Of a stretch of 64,000 nt of DNA, positions 52,509 through 60,387 are shown piece after piece. The DNA is from Streptomyces hoynatensis (lineage in GTDB: Bacteria > Actinomycetota > Actinomycetes > Streptomycetales > Streptomycetaceae): positions 372,001 through 436,000 of the forward strand of contig NZ_RBAL01000002.1 of assembly GCF_003626535.1 (NCBI RefSeq). Reading direction: 5' to 3'. Both the position numbers and the translations under genes were made by a program. A model generated the notes under the pieces. It saw only the letters and a list, made by a program, of their open reading frames with translations, was not told the origin of the DNA and did not search any database. Position 1 is the first letter of the stretch; the number at the start of each line of letters is the position of its first letter.

Positions 52509-53180
52509 TCACCGACGGGTACGGGTTTCCCGGGAGTTGGCCCGCGTCACGATGCCGGTCAGTTCGGCGAGTCCGGCGATGCTCCAGTCCGCCGCGGCGC
52601 GCACCCGTGGATCGTCGGCCCAGAAGTGGCCCCACGGCCCCCGGCGCAGGTGGGCGATCGACAGACCCGCCCGGCGCGCGGGGAACACGTCATTGGCCGG
52701 GTGGTCGCCGACGTACAGGATCTCTCCGGGCCGGGCTTCGCCGAGAGCCGCGACCCGCAGGAAGAACTCTGGGGAAGGCTTCGCCACGTCCCATTCGGCG
52801 GACACCGCGAGGGCGTCCACCGGCAGGTCGAGCGCCCGCAGCAACTCCCCGGCGCGGCGGGTCTGGTTGCCCGCCACGACGACGCGCACGCCCAGGGCGC
52901 GGAGGGCGGCCAGCGCGGGCCGCACATCCTCGTACAGGTCGCTCTCTTCGAGGAGTTCGCCGCGGCCCGCCGCCTCGCGTGCGGCGTACTCGGCCGCCAC
53001 GTCGATGCCGGGCCGCAGCAGGCGGAGGGCGTCCGCGTTGTCGCGGCCCTGGGCGACGACGGCCCCGACCAGCGCGGACAGCGTGTGCCGGGGCACGTCA
53101 AGCCAGTCGGCCCACGCGGCCCAGTACCGGTCGTCCCTGGTCAGCGTCTCGCCGATGTCGAGGGCCACGCACCTGATCAC
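52509..53180 (-). CDS. HAD-like hydrolase with altered motif I (DIGET)
   Basis: 223 aa. Motif I reads LDIGETLTRDD: the nucleophile Asp8 is present, but the +2 acid/base Asp is replaced by Gly. Motif II is VVVAGNQT, the Lys is in AKPSPEFF, and motif IV is LYVGDHPANDV. Loss of the +2 Asp argues against ordinary phosphatase turnover. It is divergent from an XRE regulator 85 bp away. The start is GTG 53180. Confidence 0.85.
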   Translation of the reverse strand: MIRCVALDIGETLTRDDRYWAAWADWLDVPRHTLSALVGAVVAQGRDNADALRLLRPGIDVAAEYAAREAAGRGELLEESDLYEDVRPALAALRALGVRVVVAGNQTRRAGELLRALDLPVDALAVSAEWDVAKPSPEFFLRVAALGEARPGEILYVGDHPANDVFPARRAGLSIAHLRRGPWGHFWADDPRVRAAADWSIAGLAELTGIVTRANSRETRTRR

Positions 53181-53264
53181 GGGGACCAGCGTAGGGCGTG
53201 GTGCGGCCCGGGCGGTGTGGCGCGAACCGGACACGTAGCGCCCGCGATGGGGAACACTCTGTAC

Positions 53265-54464
53265 ATGAACCCCGCCACCGCACCGCCCGCGCCCGGCGCC
53301 GTGGGCGAGAACATCGCCCTCCAGCGCAAGGCCAAGGGCTGGTCGCAGCAGGCGCTGGCCCACCGGGCAAGCATCTCGAAGAGCCTTCTGTCGAAGATCG
53401 AGGTGGGAGACCGGGCCTGCCGTCCGGCGGTCGCCGCCGCGCTGGCCGGCGCCCTGGGCATTCCGCTGCCCGTCCTCTACGGCCAGCCGTACGCCGAGTC
53501 CCCGGCCCCCGACCTCATCGACGCCCTGCGCGCCGCCGTGCGCCGCCACCGGCATCCGCGGGTGAGCGAGGTGCGGCCCGACGCGTTGCCCGCCGACGTC
53601 GCCGCGGCCTCGAAGCTGCGCGCCGGCACCAACTACCGGCGGCTGCTGCCCGTGCTTCCCGACCTCATTGCCCGCGCCGTCGCCCATGCGCACGACTCCG
53701 GCGAGCCCGAGGCGTGGCAGATGCTCGTGGACGCCTACTCCTGCGCCTACACCCTCGCGCACCGGCTCGGGTACCCCGACCTCGCCGATGTGGTGGCGGC
53801 CCGGCAGGAGTGGGCCGCGCACCAGACCTGGACGCCGGTGGCCCAACTGGCCGCCGCCTGGACCGAGTCCGGCACCCACCAGTCCGCGGGCGACTACCTC
53901 GAAGGGCTCGCCGTCGTCGATCGCGCCCTCGCGGCGGCCGGTGCGGCGGGAGCGGGCAGCGTCGATGCCGTCGTGGCGACCGGATCGCTCCACCTGAGGG
54001 GGGTCACCCTGGCCGCCCGGGCGCGCGACGATGCCACCACGCAGCATCACCTGCGGCACGCCAGGCGACTTGCGGAGACGCTGCCGCCCGGCGACCACTA
54101 TCGCCACAACCTCACCTTCGGGCCCGGGAACGTGGCGCTGCACGAGTTGGCCACGCACGTCGAACTCGAACGGCCGCGGCGGGCGGTCGCGATGGCACAG
54201 GGGCTCGCGGGCGCGGCACTGCCCGGGCTCGCGCCCACCCGCATCGGGCACCTCCACATCGACGCGGCACGCGCACACCTGGCGGCGGGGGACCGGGACG
54301 CGGCCCTGTACTCGCTGCTCCAGGCGCGGGAAGTGGCGCCCCAGATGGCACGCATCCACCCGATGGCGCGCGAGGTGCTGCGCGTTCTCGTCTCCCTGCA
54401 CCGCCGTTCCAAGCCGGAGCTGTCGATACTGGCGAAGTGGGCCGGGCTGCACCAGGCGCCGTAG
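53265..54464 (+). CDS. XRE-family regulator with TPR-like C-terminal domain
   Basis: 399 aa. The HTH (GWSQQALAHRASISKSLLSKIE) is at residues 25-46, followed by a long helical repeat region (QSAGDYLEGLAVVDRALAAA; AGDRDAALYSLLQARE). It is a second copy of the same architecture as the gene at 51283-52464, only remotely alike in sequence. ATG 53265 is used; ATG 53247 in frame is an alternative. It lies 53 bp upstream of the toxin-antitoxin-like pair. Confidence 0.88.
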   Translation: MNPATAPPAPGAVGENIALQRKAKGWSQQALAHRASISKSLLSKIEVGDRACRPAVAAALAGALGIPLPVLYGQPYAESPAPDLIDALRAAVRRHRHPRVSEVRPDALPADVAAASKLRAGTNYRRLLPVLPDLIARAVAHAHDSGEPEAWQMLVDAYSCAYTLAHRLGYPDLADVVAARQEWAAHQTWTPVAQLAAAWTESGTHQSAGDYLEGLAVVDRALAAAGAAGAGSVDAVVATGSLHLRGVTLAARARDDATTQHHLRHARRLAETLPPGDHYRHNLTFGPGNVALHELATHVELERPRRAVAMAQGLAGAALPGLAPTRIGHLHIDAARAHLAAGDRDAALYSLLQAREVAPQMARIHPMAREVLRVLVSLHRRSKPELSILAKWAGLHQAP

Positions 54465-54493
54465 CGGGCCGCCCACCCGGCGGGCGCTCCGGG

Positions 54494-54511
54494 TTCTACC
54501 GGCGGTAGAAT
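54494..54511 (+). promoter_or_regulatory. palindromic operator overlapping the -10 box of the RHH/PIN-like operon
   Basis: TTCTACC-GGC-GGTAGAA (54494-54510) has perfect 7-bp arms. Its right arm overlaps the -10 hexamer TAGAAT (54506-54511), which ends 6 nt before ATG 54518. This predicts a leaderless, autorepressed transcript bound by the ribbon-helix-helix protein. Confidence 0.85.
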
Positions 54512-54517
54512 CCCCGC

Positions 54518-54781
54518 ATGGGGAAGCCGACGAGCATCAAGACCACCGAAGAGGTGCGCGATCGTCTGCGGATTCTCGCGGCGGAGCGCGGCACCACCAT
54601 CACCGAGCTGCTGGAGGAGCTGTCCTCGCGCGAGCTCACCGAGCCCGAGCGGGAGCAGCGGGCGTACGAGGCCGCGCGTGAGCTCGGGGTCGACTACAGC
54701 GAGCAGGCCCGGCGGGCCGGTGCGGAAGCCTGGGCGAAGGTCCGCGCGCACCAGGAGCGGCCGGGCGGCGCCGCCGCATGA
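54518..54781 (+). CDS. ribbon-helix-helix antitoxin-like protein
   Basis: 87 aa. The N-terminal IKTTEEVRDRLRILAAERGTTITELLEEL is a typical RHH strand-helix-helix. The C-terminal half is a charged tail suited to wrap a toxin. ATG 54518 follows the -10 box by 6 nt and has no ribosome binding site. It overlaps the next gene (ATGA), the classic antitoxin-first order. Confidence 0.85.
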   Translation: MGKPTSIKTTEEVRDRLRILAAERGTTITELLEELSSRELTEPEREQRAYEAARELGVDYSEQARRAGAEAWAKVRAHQERPGGAAA

Positions 54782-55155
54782 GCCTGACCGCGGTTCTCGA
54801 CCACACCGCCCTCGCCGCACTCTACGAGGCGGACCCGTTTTTCACCGGCCTGTACATCGAGGCGTCGCGCGGCACCGGCCGCGTGCTGGTTCCTGCGGTG
54901 TCCGTCCTGGCGGCCGAGCGGCAGGCGCCGGGCTCCGGCCGGCACGCGGCATCGCTGCGGTTCGCCGAGCAGGTTCCCCTCACCGCCGGGCACGCCGTGG
55001 AGGCCGCGAGCTGGCCGGGCGTCGCCTGGTCCTTCGGCCACCCGGCCGCGATCGCCTGGCAGGCACTCAAGGCGGGCGAGCCCGTCACGGTCCTGTCGCT
55101 GGAGCCGGAGTCCTACGCCGGAACCGGCATCACGCCGCTGAATCCCGGCGGCTGA
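54778..55155 (+). CDS. PIN-like protein, possible degenerate toxin
   Basis: 125 aa. The start AVLDHTALAALYEADPFF matches the first PIN strand with Asp8, and VPAVSVLAAER resembles the second acidic segment. The usual third and fourth Asp (D-x-x-x-A-x-x-A region and the last strand) are replaced by SFGHPAAIAW and LSLEPESY. It may therefore be an inactivated or altered PIN ribonuclease. It is coupled to the RHH gene by ATGA. Confidence 0.7.
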   Translation: MSLTAVLDHTALAALYEADPFFTGLYIEASRGTGRVLVPAVSVLAAERQAPGSGRHAASLRFAEQVPLTAGHAVEAASWPGVAWSFGHPAAIAWQALKAGEPVTVLSLEPESYAGTGITPLNPGG

Positions 55156-55286
55156 GCCTGGGGTGGCGTCGCCTCGCCTGAGCGCCGGCGTTGCCCCGCG
55201 GGAGCCGGCCCACCCGGAGTGTCAGTCCTCTCACGTAGGGTCACAGGCGGTGAGGTGACCTGCTGTCCGGCTGAGGAGGAGGGGAC

Positions 55287-55331
55287 ATGCGCAGGGTTGC
55301 GGTGACCGGGGGCGGCGTCGGTCCTGGTGGG
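55287..55331 (+). pseudogene. orphan gene start resembling a Rossmann N-terminus
   Basis: GGAGGAGGGGAC precedes ATG 55287, and the first codons read MRRVAVTGGGVGPGG, like the nucleotide-binding strand of an SDR or epimerase. After that the frame turns to Gly/Arg/Pro filler and runs into the convergent XRE gene. It looks like a truncated gene head. Confidence 0.3.
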
Positions 55332-55338
55332 GAGGGGG

Positions 55339-56208
55339 TCAGCGGACGGGGGTGTCAGGGGCCTGGGCGGGGAACTCCTCGATGCCCAGGACGCGCAGGA
55401 GTTCCAGCCGTTCGCGGGCCTCGTCGTCGGCCGGGGTGAGCACGAGCAGTTGCTGACGCTGGTCGGGGGTGACGAGCGTTTCGCAGTCAAGGCGGATGCG
55501 GCCGACCCGCCGGTGCAGCAGGGTCTTGTGGTCGGCGCGCCGGACCGCGACCTCGTGTTCCGCCCAGAGCCGGCGGAACTCGGCGCTCGCGGCGTGCAGT
55601 TTCTCGACGAGCGCGGCGACCAGCGGGTCTCCCGAGCGGCGGCCGGCGGCCGCTCGGAGGTCGGCCACCAGCTGGCGGGACTGGTGCGCGCGGTCCGCGG
55701 GCGGGCAGACGGCGCGGGCGGCGGGCTCGGTGAACCAGCGGTAGGCCATGAAACGCCGGTCGCCGGTGAAGCGGGTGTGGTCGCCGGTCAGCAGGACGGA
55801 CATCCGGTTCTGGGCGAGGACCTCGCCGAGGTCGGACATCACCAGCGCCGGGGTGTCGCCGAGCAGGTCGAGCATGCGGATCAGCCCCGCGCGGGCCAGC
55901 CTGGCCACCCCGTCGGCCGGCGGGGGCCGGTGGCCGGCCAGGTGGAACAGGTGGTCCCGCTCGTCCTCGGAGAGGCGCAGCGCCCGGGCCAGCGCGCCGA
56001 GCAGCTGGGGCGAGGGCTGACTGCTGCGGCCCTGTTCGAGGCGCACGACGTAGTCCACGGACATGCCGGCGAGCATGGCGACCTCCTCCCGGCGCAGGCC
56101 GGCGGTGCGGCGGCGGGGGCCGTCGGCGATGCCGACCTCCGCGGGGCGGATCGCCTCGCGGCGGCGGCGCAGGAAGTCGGCAAGCTCGTCACGCTGCATG
56201 TCCCCCAT
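55339..56208 (-). CDS. XRE regulator with MmyB-like ligand-binding domain
   Basis: 289 aa. The HTH part has TAGLRREEVAMLAGMSVDYVVRLEQGR and the MmyB-like domain follows (LGEVLAQNRMSVLLTGDHTRF; HQSRQLVADLRAAAGR). GGAGGG 5 nt before ATG 56208 supports this start over ATG 56199. It is a paralogue of the regulator at 19284-20141. It is divergent from the aldo-keto reductase gene 130 bp away, its probable target. Confidence 0.9.
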   Translation of the reverse strand: MGDMQRDELADFLRRRREAIRPAEVGIADGPRRRTAGLRREEVAMLAGMSVDYVVRLEQGRSSQPSPQLLGALARALRLSEDERDHLFHLAGHRPPPADGVARLARAGLIRMLDLLGDTPALVMSDLGEVLAQNRMSVLLTGDHTRFTGDRRFMAYRWFTEPAARAVCPPADRAHQSRQLVADLRAAAGRRSGDPLVAALVEKLHAASAEFRRLWAEHEVAVRRADHKTLLHRRVGRIRLDCETLVTPDQRQQLLVLTPADDEARERLELLRVLGIEEFPAQAPDTPVR

Positions 56209-56337
56209 GGTCCCTCCCGCCGGCGGGCCGCAGCCAGGGAGCGGCGCTCCCACGATGAACGCTCCGCTCCCGCTCGCCGCCGCGCGGGCCCAGGGTGGGG
56301 GGCGAGATCGACGACGGAAGACCGCGAAGGAGAAGCG

Positions 56338-57333
56338 ATGCGGACACGAACCCTGGGCAGCACGGGACCGGCCACCTCCGTGCTCGGCCTCGGCGCGATG
56401 GGCATGTCGGGGGCGTACGGCGAGGCCGACCGCGCCGAGAGCATCGCCACCGTGCACGCGGCGCTCGACGCCGGGGTCACGCTGATCGACACCGGCGACT
56501 TCTACGGCATGGGGCACAACGAGCTGCTGCTGGCCGAGGCGCTGCGCGGCCGGGACCGGGAGAGCTACCGGCTGAGCGTCAAGTTCGGCATGCTGCGCGG
56601 TCCCGGGCCCGGCTTCGGCGGGCACGACTGCCGCCCCGAGGCGGTGAAGAACTTCCTGGCCTACTCGCTGACCCGGCTGGGCACCGACCACGTGGACGTG
56701 TACCGGCCCGCCAGGCTGGACCCTGCGGTGCCGATCGAGGAGACGGTGGGCGCCGTCAAGGAGCTGATCGAGGCCGGGTACGTGCGGCACCTGGGCCTCT
56801 CGGAGGTCGGCGCGGACACGATCCGCCGGGCGCACGCCGTGCACCCGGTCGCCGACCTGCAGATCGAGTACTCGCTGCTGTCCCGCGCGGTGGAGGCGGA
56901 GGTCCTGCCCACGCTGCGGGAGCTCGGCATCGGCCTGACCGCGTACGGGGTCCTCGGCCGCGGCCTCATCTCCGGGCACTGGCGGCCGGGATACACGGCG
57001 GGGCCGGGCGACAGCCGCGGGTTCGGCCCGCGGTTCGCCGAAGGCAACGTGGAGCACAACCTCGCCCTGGTGGAGGCCCTGCGCCGGGTCGCCGAGGCGA
57101 AGGGCTGCACGGTCGCCCAGCTGGCGATCGCCTGGGTGGCCGCGCAGGGCGAGGACATCGTGCCGCTGGTCGGCGCGCGGACCCGGGAGCGGCTGGCCGA
57201 GGCGCTGCCCGCGGCCGATCTCGGCCTCACCGCGGCGGATCTCGCGGAGATCGAGAAGGCGGTGCCGGCGGGCGCGGCCCGCGGCGACCGGTACCCGCCC
57301 GCGTTCATGTCCGGCCTCGGCGTGGGCAACTGA
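56338..57333 (+). CDS. aldo/keto reductase
   Basis: 331 aa TIM-barrel reductase. The tetrad Asp and Tyr are in LIDTGDFYGMGHNE and the Lys is in RLSVKFG. The position of the usual His (…YYxHRxD) reads VDVYRPARLDP, so the catalytic His is missing, a variation I have seen in a recurrent bacterial subgroup. NADPH-binding segments follow (PLVGARTRERLAEAL). AAGGAG precedes the ATG. Confidence 0.9.
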   Translation: MRTRTLGSTGPATSVLGLGAMGMSGAYGEADRAESIATVHAALDAGVTLIDTGDFYGMGHNELLLAEALRGRDRESYRLSVKFGMLRGPGPGFGGHDCRPEAVKNFLAYSLTRLGTDHVDVYRPARLDPAVPIEETVGAVKELIEAGYVRHLGLSEVGADTIRRAHAVHPVADLQIEYSLLSRAVEAEVLPTLRELGIGLTAYGVLGRGLISGHWRPGYTAGPGDSRGFGPRFAEGNVEHNLALVEALRRVAEAKGCTVAQLAIAWVAAQGEDIVPLVGARTRERLAEALPAADLGLTAADLAEIEKAVPAGAARGDRYPPAFMSGLGVGN

Positions 57334-57455
57334 GCCCCGCCCCGCCCACCGGCCGGAACCCGGCGGCGACCCCGCCACCCGCGGGCACCCGGCCGGCGGG
57401 CGGCCGTGGGCAGCGGGGGCCGCCGCCCGGGCGGCCGGGTCAACGGCCCCGCGGG

Positions 57456-58877
57456 TCACCCCTGGCGTGCCGCCGGGGCGTCCGGCGCCGGCGCGCGGCC
57501 GAGGGTGCGGTCGACGAGGGTGAGCAGGAGGTAGAGCACGCCGGCGACGAGCATGACCCAGGCGAGCTGGTGCATGCCGCCGGTGTCCGCGCGTTGCCCG
57601 AAGGAGGCGGCGGTCGCGGAGGAGGCGACCATCGAGCCGAGGTAGGCGAACGTGCGCAGCAGCCCGGCCGAGGAGGCGATGCGTTCCGGGTCGGCCTGGA
57701 AGTAGACGGAGTTCTGCAGGGCCAGGTTGTTCAGGCCCTGCGGGATGCCGAAGATCAGGGCGACGAGCAGCAGCATCCACAGCGGGCTCTGCCCGGCGAG
57801 GGTCAGCATCAGCAGGCAGGCCACGATCTGCCCGGCCGCGCCCACCAGCAGTTTCCCGCGCACGCCCCTGCGCCGCCCGGACACCAGCGAGACGCCGATC
57901 GCCGTCAGGAACATGGGGATCTGCGCCAGCCCGGCGTGGAAGGGGGTCAGCCCGTAGGCCTCCTCGGTCCACTGGCTGAAGCCGTAGAGGAAGGAGTAGG
58001 CCACGACGTAGGCGACGAGCGCGCGTCCGTAGGTGGCCAGCAGGGGCACGTTGCCGCCGAGCACCCGCAGGTCGATGAAGGGGGTGGCGGCCCGCACCTC
58101 CCGCACCGCGAACGCCCCGCCCGCGGCGGCGGCGAGCGCGGCCAGGTACCAGGTGCCCGGGCGCGGGTTCATCAGGAAGAGCAGCAGCGAGGTGAGCAGC
58201 ACCGCGAACAGGCCCATGCCGGGCAGGTCGAGCCGGGCGAACGGCCGCCGCCGCGGGGAGGGGCCGGTGCGCTCCGGCTTCGGCAGGCGCAGCGCGCCCA
58301 GCAGCACGGCCGCGGCGGACAGCGGCACGTTCAGCGCGAAGGTGGCCCGCCAGCCGCCCGCCGCGATCAGCAGGCCGCCCAGCAGCGGGCCGACGACGGC
58401 GACGGTCTGGTTGGCGACCGCGAGGGCGGTCAGCACCCCGCCGGGGCTGTCCCTTCCGGTGCGCCTGGCCTCGCTGCGCAGCAGCGCCATCGCGGCCGGG
58501 TAGCCGGCGCAGGTGCCGAAGCCGAGCAGGACGCGCGCGGCGATCAGCACCCCCAGGTTCGGCGCCAGGGTGCCGGCCACGCCGGCGAGGCCGACGAGGC
58601 CGGTGCTGAGGAGGAACAGCCTGCGCGGCCCGAACAGGTCGATGAGCCGGCCCACGACCGGCTGCCCGAGCGAGGTGGCCAGGTAGAGGGCGGAGACCAG
58701 CCACGCGGTCTGCGAGGAGGGCGCACCCAGCGCCCTGCCTATGGGGACGAGCGCGACGGAGATGATCGTCGAGTTGATCGGGTTCAGGACCGAGCCCAGC
58801 AGCATCGGCGGCAGCAGCCGCCGGTCGAAGCCGGGCGCCGCCGCCCGCGCCGTGGAGTCCGCCCTCGCCTCAGTCAC
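57456..58877 (-). CDS. DHA2-family MFS exporter
   Basis: 473 aa with about 14 membrane helices. NPINSTIISVALVPIGRALG is the D1-type motif of TM1 and VGRLIDLFGPRRLFLL is motif A. GTG 58877 overlaps the upstream MarR gene by 8 bp, so the exporter is translationally coupled to its regulator. It probably exports a drug-like compound that also releases MarR. Confidence 0.9.
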   Translation of the reverse strand: MTEARADSTARAAAPGFDRRLLPPMLLGSVLNPINSTIISVALVPIGRALGAPSSQTAWLVSALYLATSLGQPVVGRLIDLFGPRRLFLLSTGLVGLAGVAGTLAPNLGVLIAARVLLGFGTCAGYPAAMALLRSEARRTGRDSPGGVLTALAVANQTVAVVGPLLGGLLIAAGGWRATFALNVPLSAAAVLLGALRLPKPERTGPSPRRRPFARLDLPGMGLFAVLLTSLLLFLMNPRPGTWYLAALAAAAGGAFAVREVRAATPFIDLRVLGGNVPLLATYGRALVAYVVAYSFLYGFSQWTEEAYGLTPFHAGLAQIPMFLTAIGVSLVSGRRRGVRGKLLVGAAGQIVACLLMLTLAGQSPLWMLLLVALIFGIPQGLNNLALQNSVYFQADPERIASSAGLLRTFAYLGSMVASSATAASFGQRADTGGMHQLAWVMLVAGVLYLLLTLVDRTLGRAPAPDAPAARQG

Positions 58878-59316
58878 CGGTCAGCCGCTCCAGCACGGCC
58901 ATGGCGGCGATCACGGTCCGGCGCTCCTCCTCCGTGCACCGCTCCTGGAGGCGGCCGGCGAGCCACTCGTTCCTGGCGTGCCGCCCCTCCTCCACCCGGC
59001 GCTGGCCCTCCGCGGTCAGCGCGATCAGCAGGCGCCGCCCGTCGTGCGGGTCGGGGGTCCGCGCCACGAGACCCCGCGCGGCCAGCGAGGCGACCGTCGC
59101 CGTCATCGACTGGTGCCGCACCCCTTCGGCCGCGGCCAGCTCGCTCGCCGTGACGCCCCCCCGGCCGGACAGGCGGGCCAGGACGGAGGCCTGGCTGAGG
59201 GTGATGTCCTCCGACTCGGAGGCGCTCAGGATGCGGCGCCGCAGGCGGCTGATGACCGCGCGGACCTCGCGCGACGCCTCGATCGCCGAGGGCGACAGGC
59301 TCCGGTTCTCGCTCAT
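58870..59316 (-). CDS. MarR-family regulator
   Basis: 148 aa. The winged helix spans LSQASVLARLSGRGGVTASELAAAEGVRHQSMTATVASL, with the wing TPDPHDGRRLLIALTAEG. ATG 59316 follows GGAGGG; the in-frame GTG 59337 would lie inside the operator. It most likely represses itself and the exporter through the 42-bp inverted repeat. Confidence 0.9.
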   Translation of the reverse strand: MSENRSLSPSAIEASREVRAVISRLRRRILSASESEDITLSQASVLARLSGRGGVTASELAAAEGVRHQSMTATVASLAARGLVARTPDPHDGRRLLIALTAEGQRRVEEGRHARNEWLAGRLQERCTEEERRTVIAAMAVLERLTGD

Positions 59317-59335
59317 GCCCTCCACGCTAGCGTTC

Positions 59336-59377
59336 ACAGGTTGCCCTGTACAGGGTTGCCTGTACAGGGCAACCTGT
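59336..59377. promoter_or_regulatory. 42-bp perfect inverted repeat, MarR operator
   Basis: Left arm 59336-59354 and right arm 59359-59377 are 19-bp perfect complements around GTTG. Each arm contains the palindrome CCTGTACAGG (59345-59354 and 59359-59368), so the element holds two nested dimer sites 14 bp apart. It begins 19 bp upstream of the MarR ATG. Confidence 0.88.
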
Positions 59378-59503
59378 TCCCGGCGGGGGCCGGTCAGCCC
59401 TCCCAGGGCCAGGCCGCGTTCCGCCCGGCCTCAGGCGGCGGCACCATCCGGAACGCCGCGTCGCTCAGGCATCGCGTCCTCGCGGCCCCTGCCGGTTGAG
59501 CCA

Positions 59504-59527
59504 CCGGCCGGGCGTGCGCCCGGCCGG
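59504..59527. terminator. strong GC hairpin
   Basis: CCGGCCGGGCG and CGCCCGGCCGG pair perfectly over 11 bp with a 2-nt loop; a smaller GCCGGT/ACCGGC hairpin lies just to the left. The surrounding 59378-59755 holds no gene with a ribosome binding site. It may end transcripts coming from rnpB or the tRNA-like element on the minus strand. Confidence 0.5.
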
Positions 59528-59755
59528 GCGGGATGCGCACCCGCATCTCTCGGTTCCGGTATCCGTTGCCTTCGCGCCGGGCGCCCCCGATGCCTGTGCC
59601 TCCCGGGATCGGAATCGGCGGCCGCCGCATTCGCTCCGGAATACCCGGAAGAAGGAGCGGCGGCCCGCGCACCGGGAGGTGCACGTCGGAAGTTGTGGCG
59701 TCCGGAGAGCGAGGTCGGCGCGGGTGACAAGGTGCTCCGCCGTTGCGCTGCGGAG

Positions 59756-59826
59756 GCGTGCCCCCGGCGGGACTCGAACCCGCAACCACCCCATGAAAAG
59801 GGGAAGTAACCCGTGCCTGCACACCT
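59756..59826 (-). other. tRNA-like 3' fragment (T-arm and anticodon-arm-like hairpins)
   Basis: On the minus strand GCGGG-TTCGAGT-CCCGC is a perfect T-arm with the GTTCGA signature. Before it, CCCC-TTTTCAT-GGGG forms a 7-nt loop that would show anticodon UUC (Glu). CGGGGGCA follows like an acceptor 3' strand, but no matching GCCCCCG 5' strand or normal D-arm is found. It is therefore not a complete tRNA. It could be the far attachment-site scar of an element that integrates into a tRNA gene. Confidence 0.4.
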
Positions 59827-59932
59827 GGAGCGATCATCAGATGAAAAGTCAATTGGCGTGCGGCTCAAGGCAATTAACGCCGCGGGCCGCCGGGGCCTGC
59901 GCGGGCATGCGGCGGCCGGCGTGGGCCAAAGA

Positions 59933-59974
59933 GCAGACGAGGGGCAGACGAAGGGCGGGCGAAGGGGCAGACGA
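59933..59974 (-). repeat. 11-12 bp tandem copies of the RNase P RNA P1 3' strand
   Basis: GCAGACGA occurs at 59933-59940, 59944-59951 and 59967-59974, with a diverged copy GCGGGCGA at 59955-59962. The 59967 copy is the 3' strand of helix P1 of rnpB; the others lie just downstream of the RNA's 3' end. Confidence 0.75.
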
Positions 59975-60375
59975 GTCGAGCTGTACGCCGGATTCTGTCG
60001 CCGGCCGGCCTCGCGGCCGACCGGGAGACGGCCATCCATCTGGGACCGATGTCACCACCGGCCTCGTGCGGTCCACCCGCGGACTCGGGCGGGCAGCCCT
60101 CGAACGTCCGCGCAGGGCCGCCTGGCGGCGGCCCCTCTTGACCTTGCTCCGGGTGGGGTTTACCGAGCTGCCCAGGTCACCCTGGGCACTGGTGGTCTCT
60201 TACACCACCGTTTCACCCTTACCGGCGGCCTCGCGGCCCCCGGCGGTCTGCTTTCTGTGGCACTTTCCCGCGGGTCACCCCGGGTGGGCGTTACCCACCA
60301 CCCTGCCCTGTGGAGTCCGGACGTTCCTCGGCGGGACCTGGGTCCCGTCGCGGCCGTCCACTCGGCTCGTCTGCC
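59966..60375 (-). ncRNA. rnpB: RNase P RNA (class A)
   Basis: About 410 nt. Read on the minus strand, GGCAGACGAG at the 5' end pairs with CTCGTCTGCC at the 3' end as helix P1. Conserved core strings are present: GAGGAACGTCCGGACTCCAC, ACAGAAAGCAGACCGCC, AAGGGTGAAACGGTGGTGTAAGAG (split here by wording only), and the 3' ACAGAATCCGGCGTACAG. This is the catalytic RNA that matures the 5' ends of tRNAs. All ORFs read across it are spurious. Confidence 0.96.
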
Positions 60376-60381
60376 GCGCCC

Positions 60382-60387
60382 ATGGTA
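60382..60387 (-). promoter_or_regulatory. -10 box of rnpB
   Basis: TACCAT on the minus strand ends 6 nt before the inferred first base of the RNA (60375). It fits the TANNNT consensus. Confidence 0.55.

Noticed and set aside
59756..59826. Functional tRNA-Glu gene
   Set aside because: T-arm and an anticodon-like arm are present, but there is no paired 5' acceptor strand or D-arm, so only a fragment is reported.
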